Shown: positions 9,331-21,053 of the stretch, piece after piece
Position numbering within the stretch: position 1 is the stretch's first letter
How the letters are laid out: each line of letters begins with the position of its first letter
Source of the DNA: Otis tarda
Lineage: Eukaryota; Chordata; Aves; Otidiformes; Otididae
Assembly (NCBI GenBank): GCA_026413225.1
Contig: CM048554.1
Location: 10,184,001 to 10,248,000, forward strand
Length of the DNA stretch: 64,000 nucleotides
Direction of reading: 5' to 3'
The notes under the pieces: model-generated
What the model was told of the DNA's origin: nothing
Database searches by the model: none
What the model saw: the letters and a program-made list of their open reading frames with translations, nothing else
Program-made: the position numbers and the translations under genes

Positions 9331-9928
9331 TCAGGTTTGGACACTGAAGGGTGCACGGCGTAAAGAGGGCAGGGCCAGCAGGCAGCAGCCACCAAGCAAG
9401 GCCCCCATGTTGCAAATGGGATTTGTTCCTCCTCTCCAAGCACTGAAAGCCCACAGGACAGTTGGAACAACAGGGGCTGCTACAGCCAGGACATCTCCGA
9501 CGAGGCTGCTGCTCCAGCACCTCCTCCTTAGTCCTGCTGAGGCCTCACTGGGTTGCAGCCCACTGTCTGCCACCTCCTCCAGAGCTTGGTCCTCTGTCAT
9601 GAGACTGTCTGGCAGTGTGGCACACCACGCCAACGTGTACCCCAGGCGCTGCCCGTGTCTCTCAGAGCTGTCCTGAGCCATCTTCACGATCTGCAGCAAA
9701 GATTCCAGGGTCTTGTTTTCAATCGTTGTGTCTCTGAAGCATTGCTCAATTTCTTCATCTTTCTCAGCCAAGCTAGTTTTCATGCTTTCAATAACCTGCT
9801 TGAGTTCTTCAATTTCCCTTCTTGCTTGCAAGCAGGCGAGCTCCGTCTCCACACGCTTACACTCTTCCTCAATCCAGTCTTCCTTCATCCGTCCCAGCTG
9901 AGCTTTCAGCTCTTCTATTTCTGTTTCC
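9331..9928 (-). CDS. SYBU: Syntabulin-like terminal exon C (coiled coil and membrane tail), copy 1
   Basis: The acceptor is GCTACAG. The exon encodes 198 residues to a TGA stop. Residues 1-90 form a charged coiled coil containing KEDWIEEECKRVE and LKQVIESMKTSLAEKD, the signature shared by syntabulin and syntaphilin. Residues 91-140 are a short linker where the long middle region of syntabulin would be. Residues 142-161 are hydrophobic (LAVAAPVVPTVLWAF) and 173-186 form a second hydrophobic patch before a basic end, as in the syntabulin tail. Syntaphilin is the alternative relative, but the tail wording favours syntabulin. Confidence 0.85.
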
Positions 9929-10973
9929 CTGTAGCAAAACACAACTGTTGTAACACTTCTGCTGAGGAAAAACAGCCAGGGCTCCCACCCCAAAATGCTC
10001 CCAAGTCAGTCTTTCTAACTCTGATTTCTGAAGTGAAATATACCTTTCTTTAAGTTTGCTCCCAGATTCCTTCAGCCTTCTTTTCAAATGCCGTACTCCT
10101 CTAACTTCTTTCTGCTGCCGAGGAACCAAATACCGCTCTGGATTTTCTACCTTAATGCTGGGATCGTCACCGCAAGTGATGTATCTCCTTGATCGCCTGA
10201 AAAGAAAAAAAACCCAAACCATCACATAACATCACTCCTACAGTCCTTCAGTCCTGGGGAAAGGAGAAACATCCCTGTTTTTCTGATTAGAAAGCTTGAG
10301 TCATTTGGGGCTCCTCAGCGTCCGCACAAGTGACGGCCTCTGGCAAATCCAAGTACTGGAGGAAACGGCTGATCTGTGGCTCTAGTGCCAAATTTACTCT
10401 TTAGTGTACTTGCCTTCAGTGCCATTGGAGCAAATGAGACATTTAACTGCAAAATACGCAGCCATCCTCTCAGCCAAAATGGGTGCTGTGCCCAAGAGCA
10501 GCCAGCCGGGCCACTGGCAAGGGCACCCAGCTGCAGACACAGCCAGGTGAGGTAGCGTGTGGACTGAGTTCAGCTCCACACCTGAGTTATGAAGCTGAGC
10601 ACCCTGAAACCCAGATTCACCCTATCGAGCTTTAGGTGCGCATGTGACGTGCTTGGCTGTTGAGCTGCCTGGGAGAGAGAGGGAAACAGCAGCAGCTTGG
10701 TGGCAATTTCTTCTCTGCCATGTGTGTCGCATGCTCTGGCAGGTATTTGAGAGCACACTGCCTCCCAGATGGTTTCAGATCTCCCAGTACTGAGAGTGCA
10801 TGTGCTGGCTGCAAGAGCGTACATGGTAGGCTGTCTCAGCTCTAGCTCTATTCAGGAAAAATGGCTTTGCCTACGTGCGAGAGAAAGCAGATCTTCTGAT
10901 TCCAGCCGCAGACACAGGGCCTTCAGGCTCTGAAATCCTGCCTGGGCTGCTTGAGGAGCTAAAATCGGCTTCC
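9331..10973 (-). CDS. SYBU: Syntabulin-like gene, 3' part, three exons, copy 1
   Basis: The gene model joins minus-strand exons 10973-10875, 10196-10044 and 9928-9331 (99, 153 and 598 bp). All joints are AG/GT and phase-compatible, giving about 282 residues with no internal stop. Syntabulin is a kinesin-1 adaptor that links syntaxin or mitochondrial cargo to microtubule transport and has a coiled coil and a hydrophobic C-terminal tail. Both are present here. Compared with the syntabulin I know, roughly 200 residues between coiled coil and tail are missing. Introns are kept, so this is a segmental rather than a retroposed copy. No start codon or upstream exon was found within the unit, and no clear poly(A) signal follows the stop. 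It may be a truncated gene or a transcribed pseudogene. Confidence 0.75.
10044..10196 (-). CDS. SYBU: Syntabulin-like exon B (start of coiled coil), copy 1
   Basis: The acceptor is TTTTCTTTTCAG and the donor AAAG|GTATAT. The exon encodes RRYITCGDD, then NPERYLVPRQQKEV, then a basic charged helix ending KLKER. It matches the syntabulin segment just before and into the coiled coil, including the PLQQKEV-like motif. Only 115 bp of intron separates it from exon C. Confidence 0.8.
10197..10874 (-). other. Intron between syntabulin-like exons A and B, copy 1
   Basis: This 678 bp stretch separates the two exons. It contains one possible extra exon: an acceptor CTCTTGCAG near 10799, followed by an open frame running to 10570 that includes REEIATKLLL and a Ser/Pro-rich tail loosely recalling the syntabulin segment between exons A and B. 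I found no phase-compatible donor for it, while A joins B directly in frame, so I treat it as intron, perhaps holding a decayed exon. Confidence 0.4.
10875..10973 (-). CDS. SYBU: Syntabulin-like exon A (serine-rich), copy 1
   Basis: The acceptor follows a pyrimidine-rich tract and ends in GGCAG. The donor reads GTAGGC directly after an AC dinucleotide that splits a codon. The 99 bp exon encodes a Ser-rich stretch beginning READFSSSSS, closely resembling the serine-rich segment of syntabulin upstream of its coiled coil. It starts with one base completing a codon and ends with two bases, so it joins exon B in frame. Confidence 0.65.
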
Positions 10974-11643
10974 CTGCCGGGACAGGAAAAGGAAAGAGTG
11001 AAAATGGAAATTACAACTCCAAGAATGTTTTGAAAAGAACAGGGAATCATCCACACCCTTCCTTTGTCCGTCCTGTGTGAATTTTAGAAGTTAGGTGAAT
11101 TGGCTGGCTCGGGTCTCGCCCTGTCCAGCAGCCCGGCAGCTAAGGCGCTCCCTGCACAAGTCCCACTCCTCATCTCCTACTCATCTCCTACTTGCAGTCA
11201 GAGCCGTGGCTCTCTCACGGAGCAAGCGCAAGACTGAGCTCGAGGCTGCAGGCATCCTGAGGCGTGAATCTCCCTTCAGCGGTGCGCGTCCCACTTTCTG
11301 TACAGCTGGAGCGGTATCGGGACAATGAGCGGGCCAGAGAGAGAGGGGAGTTGTGGTGTGCCTGCTGGGAACTCGGCTTCCACCTCCCAGTAAAGCAGGT
11401 ACTAAATTATACAAAGTGGAACAGCTTCCCTGGGTACAGACTCCCTGCATCCCCTCAGCCTGCCCAGCAGCCTACTCTTAGCACACTGGCACATCCCAAC
11501 TTCTCGCCTGCCACTGCGTCGTGCCCCATTTCCTGGGTCCCAGCACAGGACGGTGAGAGGAGGGAGACGTGACTCAGATTTGCTGATTCCCCTGGCTGGA
11601 AGAAGGTTCAGACAATACCAGCCCGGGGGTAAACAGAGACTTT
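10974..11643. other. Upstream flank of syntabulin-like exon A, copy 1
   Basis: I searched the minus strand here for earlier syntabulin exons and found none. A short tandem duplication (CATCTCCTACT) precedes a plus-strand acceptor-like TTGCAG near 11197, without a recognisable protein after it. Confidence 0.4.
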
Positions 11644-12250
11644 TGTTCAAGAGTTAGGCTCATTGGCAAATCATTGGGTAGCAGAAATGCTTATTGTTTA
11701 CCAGGCATGTGAGGATTTTATGCCTTTACTTACTAGAAAAAAGATAAGTAAGAAGAAAGAGAAGGGGGGAGACAGAGAGAGAGAGAAAGAAAGAGAAAGA
11801 TATCAACGGTCCGGGTTCCAGCGTAGGTGCAGCCAATGGGGGTCTGTGGTTTGTGGGAGCGCTCATCCAGAAAATCCTATTCTTTGCTGGAGCCAAGGCT
11901 TTTTATCAAGGTAACCTGTCCCTCCTACCATAGGTGATGCTTAGCATGATGCAGGCAGCGTTAGGTGACATTTAGCGTCACCTAGGCTGGCTTACGCATT
12001 ATGTAACTTAGTATGAGCTCCTAAACCTTCAGTTACATACTCGGGGGGTTCACTTGGAATATGCATTTCGGTGTTGACGAGGAGTTAAGGAGGCAAAGTT
12101 CCCTCAGCAGACAGGGTCTCTTTAGAAATGCGGTAATGGGCTAAGGCAAGGCCACCTTATGTCCATCCCCCAGCCACACCCGGTTGCAGTGTCACCGTAA
12201 CCCTTCCGCCCTGGCAGGGACACAGATTTAGAGGCTCCGGGGGTCTCCTT
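11644..12250 (-). mobile_element. Possible second LTR-like stretch, copy 1
   Basis: On the minus strand the region has a CCATTGG box, a GATAAAAAG TATA-like element near 11910, a purine/pyrimidine tract and a terminal AACTCTTGAACA. This is the order expected of U3 to U5. The upstream end and target duplications could not be placed, so the call is tentative. Confidence 0.25.
11750..11800 (+). repeat. Purine-rich (GA)n-like tract
   Basis: This is a nearly uninterrupted purine run of AGAA, GGGGGGA and (GA)n segments. Copy 4 has one G fewer in its G-run (near 54616). Confidence 0.85.
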
Positions 12251-13940
12251 GCCCCCTGCTCCCTTATCAAGCTTTGCCTCCTGCTCTTGTTTGCAGCCTT
12301 CTGAGCAAAACCAGTTCCCTGCTCCAGGGGGTCACAAGTTAGCCTTAGTCAGTTGGTCTCCTACAGGCACTCTTCTCCTTTGTGCTCAAGCCCATGCTCC
12401 AAAAGAGGCAGGCAGATCTCCAGAGAAGTTTCTTTCCCCTTTACTGAACTCAGTAACACGGAGCTCCTCCTCTTTCTTTTTCATAATTTGTGAGGAAGCA
12501 GATAAGTACCTAACTGCACAAGGTTTGTGCCCGAGACCCCGAACTGCAGCTGGCCTCTGCCGCCAGCCCAGAGCTGAGCAGTTCATTAGTTAGGACAGAC
12601 AGGATTCTGGCTTTTACTTGCCCATTCCTCCTGTGTAGCTTGCTGACTTCTTTTCTGGACCCTCCATTGCTGCCGTGGCGGCCGTGCGCTTGCTGTGGCC
12701 TCAGAGCTTTCTGAACAAGAGGAGATACACACGTATTGAGAGGCCACAGCCCAACCACTCATTGCCTACGTCTCTCCTAAGCAACAGCAGCAACAATTTC
12801 TTACAAGGGAGCGGATCACAACATTTGTGATGCAGAATTACAGGATTGTTTTTCTAGGCCATTTAACAGCAACTTGTAGATTTCAGTTCAAAAAGACCAA
12901 ACACTTTAAAGCCAAAACCACTCTTTGTAGCTGCTGCTTTGCTTATTCTCGTTTCAAAGAAATAGGTGGCTATTTGAACGTTTTCCACATCAATGCAACT
13001 AAATTAACGTAAATTCAAGCTTTTAATCTGAAATAGACCAAAATCCAAACTAAAATAATGGCGTTAGAATAATAGTTTTTACCTGACATTTTAAGCATCT
13101 TTTGCTCAAAATATTTAGATTCTGATTATATTCCAAGAGCACCTTTTCCCCTTCCCTGCAATTTACTTAGCTTTTGTCCTAAGAATACTTCATTCCTGCT
13201 GACTAACAAAATTCACAGTGCGCAGTTCCTACTTGAAGAGCCAAGCGTGATCTTCAAACACCAACTTTCTCTTGCAACTGAATGTCAAACTGACTTCTGT
13301 TTCTGTTTGATTGAGGTATTCTATCTCTAAGATTCCCATTCCCTGTAAGGACAAATATATTTTATATAAAATTTCACCTGTGTGACTGCAGTTCTACAGT
13401 TAGCAAGAATCACGTCATATTGATATTTAATTTTCAATGCTTATCTTTTGTAACATAAGGAGACCTGTAGATTCCAACTTCACCCCTCTGAATTACAGAT
13501 ACAAAAGGATTTTTGCCAGGCAGATGAGCTCCAACGGGATCTGCTGGCTGTGGGTCTGTTGGCCCAACTGGGAGGAAACATTCCAAAACTGCCATGGGGA
13601 CCCAAACATTCCAAAGAATGCAGGAGGGGGCGGGGCCATGCAAATGACGGATCCCCCAACAGCCGCTTCCACCCCACCGCCATCCACCAGACCTCAAAGC
13701 GCTGGTTGCCTTCCAGACCTCACAGCCCCGACTGTGACAACACACCAAACCTTTGCAGGGTGACACCCCTCCACGCTCAACTCTGCGACGCAAGCTGTGA
13801 GGACAGCACGGGCATGAACCCGGACACGGCATCCTGGCTGTAGAGGGCAAGGTGTGCGTGTTCATCTCCCTCTGAAAGACAAAAAAATAACATTAGAACC
13901 CCTCAAGCTGACGCAAGAACAGCTTTAACTCATCTAAACC
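12251..13940. other. Gene-poor AT-rich stretch before the LTR-like element, copy 1
   Basis: Frames up to about 140 codons exist near 13434-13865 on both strands, but none shows a known domain. The part from 12800 to 13430 is AT-rich. The first part (12483-12965) is where copies 3 and 4 differ most from copies 1 and 2. Confidence 0.4.
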
Positions 13941-14269
13941 TGTTGGAACACCGGAACGGAATAATCACAAACTCCTCATGGAGGTAAGCATGATCTTCGT
14001 TTATTGAGGGCTTTGCTCACCCAGTTACAGGATTTTCAGGGTTGCACGCGGGGGTAGGCTTATTACTATTGGATACAGGGTTTGCAGCACGCGCTGATAC
14101 TGTGTGACTGATTGGATATATGCAAATAAGCACGAGCATCTACGTCTTATTCTCCTCCCCTGCTTGCGGTGAGCGCATCCTGTTCAACATCCTCTTTCCT
14201 GATTTCAGCATGGCTGTTTACCACTTACTTGTCCTTCAATAAGACCTCAAGGTCACTGGAACTGTAACA
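13941..14269 (-). mobile_element. LTR-like element, 329 bp, copy 1
   Basis: The element starts TGTTGGAACA and ends CTGTAACA, giving short TG...CA inverted ends. On the minus strand an AATAAA signal (14005-14000) lies about 60 bp before the end, as in a U3-R-U5 LTR. An octamer ATTTGCAT (14127-14120) lies upstream. No convincing target-site duplication flanks it, and no matching internal sequence was found, so it is probably a solo LTR. Confidence 0.5.
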
Positions 14270-16795
14270 GAAAGCCGGGTTGTGCAGACAGGCCTCAGAT
14301 AGCACATTATGCCCTTGTTCAGCGGGGATATTCTCTACATGAACCAGACAGATGTTTCCAACACAGAAGACGTTTCCATGATCCTAGCTTTTTCAAGCTC
14401 TCTTCTGCCTTCTCTTCCTCGCCTTAAACAACAACAACAACTCCCTTCACCCTACGAGTGATCCTTCTTCAGAGACCATGTTTTCCAAAACCCTGATCCT
14501 TCTTAGCCGGATGTTCCAGCTGCCTCTGGTTGGTGTGTGTGTGTCTTCACTGAACGGTGATCCTCAGCAAGGGACTCTGGCAGCAGGGATATAACAGGGG
14601 ACACCAGCGCAGTCATGACTGTGGGGGCAGTTTTTCATCAGGCGTCAACAATCTGGTGGAGACGAAAGTCTGTCAGTCTGTTTCCACCTCAGCAGAGGTC
14701 ATTACAGCCCCCCAGCTCCCTGGTGGCAGCAGGGAGCTGTTTCACAGAGCTGGCTGTGGTGTTGCCCCAAAGGGCAGGTAAGAAGGGTCAGAAACGCAGG
14801 CGCGTTCCAAACCCAAATTCCGTCTGTCAGGCAGAATTATTGGTGTGGAATAAAGGAAGCCTGGCCCAAGCACTGAGCTGCAGGTGCGGGGCAGGGGGAG
14901 CAGAAGCCAGCCAGGGGCTTTGTGCTCAGGGAGCTCCGGTCTTCCTGTGCTGGCCATGGGCAGAAGGGGCCTGGCTTGGGAAATGCCCATGGCCGTGTCC
15001 ATCACCCCCGAGCCCAGCAGGAGCTGCCTGAGCAGGGTTAATTCTGGCACTGCCCTGCTTTGGGGAGCATGATTGACAGGACTGTGTGGAGTGATCTGTT
15101 GAGAGCGGTGTCACAAATGTGCCTTTCCTTGTGGTGAGGGTGCATGTTGCTCTTCCAGCCCTGCTACTCGCAAGGGGAGGAGGAAGGGACTTGCTTTCAC
15201 AGAGGCCTCCCCTGCCTCCTGCTTCTGAAAGTCTTGCGGGGTCTGGTTGAAAGTGGGCTGGCTTGCGCATGGCTTTCCATGCTGGGTACGCGTTTGCAGA
15301 ATTTGCTGCATTCTGGTGTTTGGCAGCCCAGAAATGAGTCTGGCTGCTTTCTTGTTGTTGTAGAGCAGAGTGTAGCACTGCTGCTTGTCTCTTGCAGCAT
15401 TTTCTGATGAGCTTGGAAGTCAGATGCGGCGACTCGAGCAGACTGGTCACCACGCTGGCTTCTCAGCAATGGAGAGCAGGGACCCGTTCTAAGGTGACTT
15501 TCCAGCTTCAGGTAGGAAACTCAAGCTGCAGTGAAGGAGCATTCTGCCGGTGAAGAGGTGAACGGAAGCCAGAGTTGGTAGAAAGGAGTGTCCGGCTTAG
15601 CTGACACCTCATCCAGATTTCAGGAGCGAGTGTAGAGGTACCCCCTGTGTTCATGCTCTGCCCCTGCTGCTGCTGCCTCGCCCTTCAAAGGTGTTTGATT
15701 CCTTTTCCTGACTGACAGCCAGGTGTAGCCTTGTTATGGTCTGATTTGGATGAGAGGAAGGCCCCCTTGTGTTTTAGCTTAACTGAGGCAAGTGTGGGAG
15801 GCTAGGTGCAGCTAAAGGAAAATCTCGCTGTGCTTTTGGTCACCTCAAGCGAGATTAAGACACAAACGAGGTCAAATTCTGTGCAACCAGACTTAGTTGT
15901 ATTCTGAAAAGGTGCATAATAGTAGCAATAGGACAGAGTGAGAAGAAAAGGTGGAAATTAAGCAAGCGTTTGGGATCGAGTTGCAAGAATAGTCACCACC
16001 ATGGATCCACGGTGTCTCGGGGGTCCAAATCTCTCAGTGCTTCAGCAGTGGGCGATCGCAGAGAGAGCTTGTCTGAACAGTGTTTTTATCCCTCTGGAGG
16101 GCTGCGGCCCCTCACCAGCTGCACGTCCTCACACCTCTGCATCCGTGCATCCACTCCATGACCCTGGCCCCGCTCCTCACCCAGTTGTTACCTGAATTAC
16201 AAACCAGGCGTCTCTGGGGCCTTGCAATCGTCCTTATCCTGTCCAGCAGCTGGAGGAATGCCCCGCTTAGATAGTTGGGAGGAATTTCTCGCTTGACCAA
16301 GCAATCCTTTGAGACAAAGCCTCTGCAGTTCAGTCTCTCACACCACCCGTGGCTCAGAGATTGCTTCAGGACCCAGGGCGGTTTTAAGAAGAGGTAGTTA
16401 AGTAGTGAAAGTCAGAAAAGAGCATTTTATGCAGTCGGTATGGAATAACGTCAGGTGAAACAGTGGTTAGAAATGGCATATTGGTTACAACACATTGAGT
16501 TAATTGAAAGAGTAATAGATGGCAAAAACATTAACGCAGCGAAGCCATAGAACAAATAAAAGACTAACATTTAGCAACCAGAAACGAGCACGGTAGTTAA
16601 GATTTGTTCATGGTTCTGAGTGGTTAGCAGAAGGTGGTGATTGTCCACAGTGGCAATTGCAGGGAAAACAAGTGTAAATCAACCGAGTAATCATAATAAT
16701 GCCTAAAAGAGTAATCAGTCCCAAATGGGATACCAGATAAGTGTAAGACACTTTGTTTTCTTTAAAGCCCAAACAGACAGCAACAAGAAGAATCC

Positions 16796-17384
16796 CTAGG
16801 GAGTTTTCTCCATGGCTTCGTGTCTTTCCTGAGAACTAGTGGGCTGCTGCGAGACAGTTTTATGGGGGCAGTTAGCCACCGTGTGCGTGATGCTCTGACA
16901 GCAATGGCACTTCTTTGGCTGCGGAGGTAGACTGCATTCTTTAGTGTGGTGGTCGAGGCCGCCACAGTTGTACCATCTATCTCCCCTTGTTTTTCTTTTT
17001 TGTACTGTCTTCCCTTTGGGTCGCCTTTCACTTCCTAAACAGGGGCTCCCACCAGGGCCTGTTACCTGTCTTGATTCAAGGCCTCTGGAAGATTTTTTTA
17101 AAAGTAAATTCCACTGGTTCTCCTCCTTTTAGGCTTCTAAATCCTTTCATGTAAAGCTTGCTTTGGTGTACAAAGGCATCAACTGGAGACTCCAAGGGGC
17201 TTTCCTCATGGTTGCTCATGGAGATGAACCCGAATCCCGTTTTCACATTGAACCATTTGCAGTGGCCGGTCCCCTGCAAAACCTGGGATTCCCCTTCTTC
17301 TTTCTGCTCCGGCAACTTCCCGGGCTCGTCTCCGCTTTTACTCGGCCTTGCTGAGCCTGAGGAGACCTTCTTGATTGACCTCAT
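16796..17384 (-). pseudogene. LIN28B: LIN28B-like processed pseudogene, copy 2
   Basis: The cold-shock frame is at 17384-17076 and the zinc-knuckle frame ends at 16796. The seven-base homopolymer that breaks the frame is the same length as in copy 1, so the lesion predates the amplification. Confidence 0.85.
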
Positions 17385-17894
17385 CGCCTTCTGAGGAACC
17401 TATTCGCGAAGAAGATGGCTGCAGATGCTGACTGCGGCCCTCGTGGTAGGCTGATGGTCACGTTGTTTCTGCTTCGCGTAAAAGGGCATCCAGAATGCCC
17501 CAGCACTTCCTTCCGGAAGGGTCGGGTCACAGATTTTTCTGGCTTTGCGGTTCTGTTGTCCTTTACCTACTCAAATTCGTTATATATTGTTATAACTATA
17601 GTTACATAAAAGCAAGTTACATAAAAGCAAGTTACAAAATATGCTATGGGGTTTCTTCAGAAAAGAAAAGGGGGGTGGAAAGAGAGGAAAAAAACTGGGT
17701 TATAGCTATGCTAGCCTCCATTTCCTACCTCCTCATTATTCTTCCGTGCGTAACTGTACGTTCTACCCTGTGAGTTAGAAAGTTCCTCAGTCTGGTCTTA
17801 AGGTGCTATTTCAGCTTTAAGGACATCGATTAGGTCTTCCTCATCCTCCTTCTGCCGTAAGGGGGTGTAATTAGTCAGTTGAATCATTCGTGTG

Positions 17895-18773
17895 TTAACA
17901 GTTTTCATTAGAGTTGGTTTTGCACAAGATATTGCTAATACTTATGATGATTATTATTGCAGTGAACATTTTTACATATTGCACCAAAGTTTGCATCCAG
18001 CCAGCAACACTAAATCCGAACCAACTAAATATTTTCGAAAGCTAGCTAGAATTCATGGATTTGTGGAGTTCATGAGTGTCTTTTGCTACTCGTCGTATTT
18101 TTTCCACTTGGACATTAAGGGCCTGGGTAACGTTAGGGATGTAGATACAACCATCAGTGCTGGAGAGGTTTAAGTAGCCACAAAATCCACTTTGATGTAT
18201 AACCATCAGGTCTAGCGCCGTGCGGTTTTGAAGAGCCATTTTTGGTGTGGCTTGCAGTTGCTGATTAAGCAGCCGTATACTAGTCTCAGTAGCATCAGCT
18301 GGTTTTTCTACTTGATAGGCTAACTTATCTAACCATAATCGTGTTGGCACAGTGGCAACTCCAAGTCCCCAGGATCCTTCCGTTCCCCAGGCTGTGCGGG
18401 TGGCTTTTGGACAAAAGGCTGTAATTTTGGGGCATCCGTGGACTCCCCATTGGCTATTAACGTTTGTTACTGCATCCCTTAGCCGTTCAGCCCTTCCTGG
18501 CTTATGCGGTTTCGTGAAGCGTTTGAACAGGCCGTTTGTCCGTTGCACAATCCCATTTGCCTGCGGATAATACAAGGTATGGTATACCCATGAAATTCCC
18601 TCCTGGGCTGCCCAGTCTTGGACTGTTCTGGCAGTGAAGTGGGAACCACTGTCCGACTGAATTGACTGTGGCCTGGGGAAGCAGTCCTTTGAGACAAAGA
18701 CTCTGCAGAGACCCGCCTCTTTTTGCCGCTCCCCGCACGAGACCCGCCTCTTTCTATGCCCGAGGAGCCCCAT
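17895..18773 (-). mobile_element. Endogenous retrovirus integrase-envelope remnant, copy 2
   Basis: The fused frame is at 18773-18042, with the same broken catalytic position and in-frame stop; the hydrophobic continuation lies below 18042. Confidence 0.8.
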
Positions 18774-19026
18774 GTCCTGGTGTAGCAGAGGAGCCCTGCA
18801 TCGCGCCGCAGGAGCCGTTGATTGCGCTGTGCTGCGCCTTCTTAGCCCTTCATTGTGCCGTTTGGGAGGAGCCCTTCATCGTGCCTCGCCGGAGGATCAG
18901 CGTTGGGTAGAGTGCTTTAGTTGATTCTTTCTCCTCTGGAGGAGAGAGACTAGCTAGGTGGTCTCTGGAAGGTCTTTTTAGTTCCATAGTTAGGATTCCT
19001 GAGTATCTGACATTTTTGCCCTGTAG

Positions 19027-19220
19027 GACTAAGGGCTGTGGAGAGAGACGGCGCCAATGGTGATGAACCAAATGAGTATGACTTTAGTGACGGCTTTCTA
19101 GATGATGAGGACGAGGAGTGCGAATCTACCGATGAAGACTCTTGATGGGAACGAAGTTCAGAAGAGCAGGATAACAAAGATGTTGAAACGCTTTTGCAAG
19201 AAGCAAAAGGTTCTTTGTGA
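19027..19220 (+). pseudogene. APLF: APLF-like acidic exon remnant, copy 2
   Basis: The sequence is the same, with the premature TGA at 19143-19145. Confidence 0.55.
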
Positions 19221-21053
19221 AGACCAAAAAGTACCTGCACGGAACAACATTACCAGTGTCTGATCTGGCTGCGTTAAAACTTGGAGGCGCAAGAAGAGGA
19301 ATTGCTTTGAAAACTGCTTTGTGCTCAGTGATGTGGGCACTCCGGGAAGGTTTTAGTGGGGACGAGGGGATTCGGCAATGCCTTTCTTGTCCATGTGTAT
19401 TATTTTGGTGGGGTGTTTTTGTTTTCTTAAGCGGTGGGGCCAGAGGACTGAGCTCTGAAAGTGTTTTGCTTTTATTTTCTCATCTGTTTCTTTTGCAGCA
19501 CCATTGGTGTCTCGTAGCTTGAAACACAAGGTTCTTCATGCTTCCTCTTCCTGTGCCTGATACAAAATAGGGGCGTCAGGAAAGCCTTCAGTTTTGCTGA
19601 AACAAAATAGATACTGTGGAGTTACACTTCACACCTGCTGCGTGGCAGACTGATTCTTGGCTGCCGCTGGGGAATCTGTCTCAACCATTTTTTACTGTGC
19701 TTTGAGTCAGCGCAGTGTCAGCCTTTGTTAGTCTGCTGCCAGCTTTCCTTTTAGGTGTCGTTTCTTTGATGCTCTTGAGGCACAGTAGTTAAGTGCAGGT
19801 TGTCTACATCGCTTGCGAACAGTATGTCGGTGTATTGAACCACTGGTTGTGTTCCCAACGTTCCTGAGCTGTCACGAAAGAGAGTTTGAAAGTTTTTAGT
19901 ATGTTTCAGGACAGACGACTGGAGCCGTGTGAATCTGGCACTTTTTGGACACAATCCTGAAATTCAGCAGGGGAAAAGCATTCTTGCGTGGCTCCGGCTG
20001 CCCTGTGAACATCTGCCAGGTCACGCTTGAAAAGAGACATCCACACCCACTGCAGCTTTTCACCTGGGTGGCAAAAAGTTCCCTGCGCGCAGATAAAATG
20101 GCCATTGCTGCCAGCCGGCATTGGGCTGCCTTTGGATGCAGGATCATCTTTTGCCAGTTGTGTGCCAGAAGCTTCTCTCAGAAATTGTCGATATCGCCCA
20201 TGTGAACATTCACGCTGGGCGACTGTGCCAAATGTGGAGAACGTCGGCTTCTGTTGGCCAGTGCCTTTCCGTTTGCTACAGCCTTTTCCTAGAGAAAGAA
20301 TGCAGTTGGTGCTTTGTCCCGTGTCTGATGGCTTCCGTGAGAACGAAGCCGAACGAGCCTTTCCTCGAGCCGAAGGGTTCTGTGTCGTAGCGTTATCTCG
20401 TGAATGGCTTTCAGCTGCTCGCAGGAGCTACTGGCCTTTACTTTGAAAGGAGAAATAGCTTGTGGTCACTGGAGGCTCCCACGGCCAAAAAAACCTCTGG
20501 CGTTTCCTTGGCTTCGTTTGAAGCCCCTTCCTCCTTGCCCTCTACACGGAGCATGGGGAGAAGCTCATTCCCTCCTTATTTGCAGCATCCTTGTAGATAC
20601 TGAAAGGCCCCTGCCCTTGGCAAGGGTTTACGCTGCCAGAGAAGGGAAGGGATTTGTTGCTCCTTTCCCACAGCCCCCTCTCTGCTGTCGTTTTGTGTTG
20701 GGACTGCCTGAATACAGGTGAAGTCTTGGATACTGACTTTCTCTGAGTGGGGATTGAAATGTCGCTCTTTAGTTAGAAGAATGTGCTTTAATGTGTCAAG
20801 TAAATGAAAATGCGTTTTCCGTTTCATTTGATTTTTCTTTGCTCCTCTCGCCCCTTCACTATGCTGCCGTGGCAAACCAAAGCTGTGTCTGGAGAAGGAG
20901 GGAAGGAGAGATTTCTGTATGCTGAACTGGGGAGTTTTACCAACTTGATTGCCACTTGACTCCTTGATGTTTTTGCTGCAGGGAGTCGAGGTGAACGTTG
21001 TGGGCACTGACATGGAAGAGCTCCTCTCGGGGGTGCGGGGGAACCAAAGCAGG

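Larger units (their letters stand above)
1..14274. repeat. Array unit, copy 1 (14274 bp)
   Basis: This is the first complete unit. Copy-specific states include a C5 run near 434, a G7 run near 3396, a (CAA)n tract two units shorter than in copies 4 and 5, and several substitutions not shared with copies 2-4, for example near 11470 and 12434. Confidence 0.97.

Noticed and set aside
10570-10799. Additional syntabulin exon between exons A and B
   Set aside because: The similarity is weak and no donor in the required phase was found, while exon A joins exon B directly in frame.
13434-13865. Overlapping frames of 97-143 codons on both strands
   Set aside because: No recognisable domain, opposite-strand overlap, and copy-specific changes (copy 4 loses the first Met) argue against a gene.
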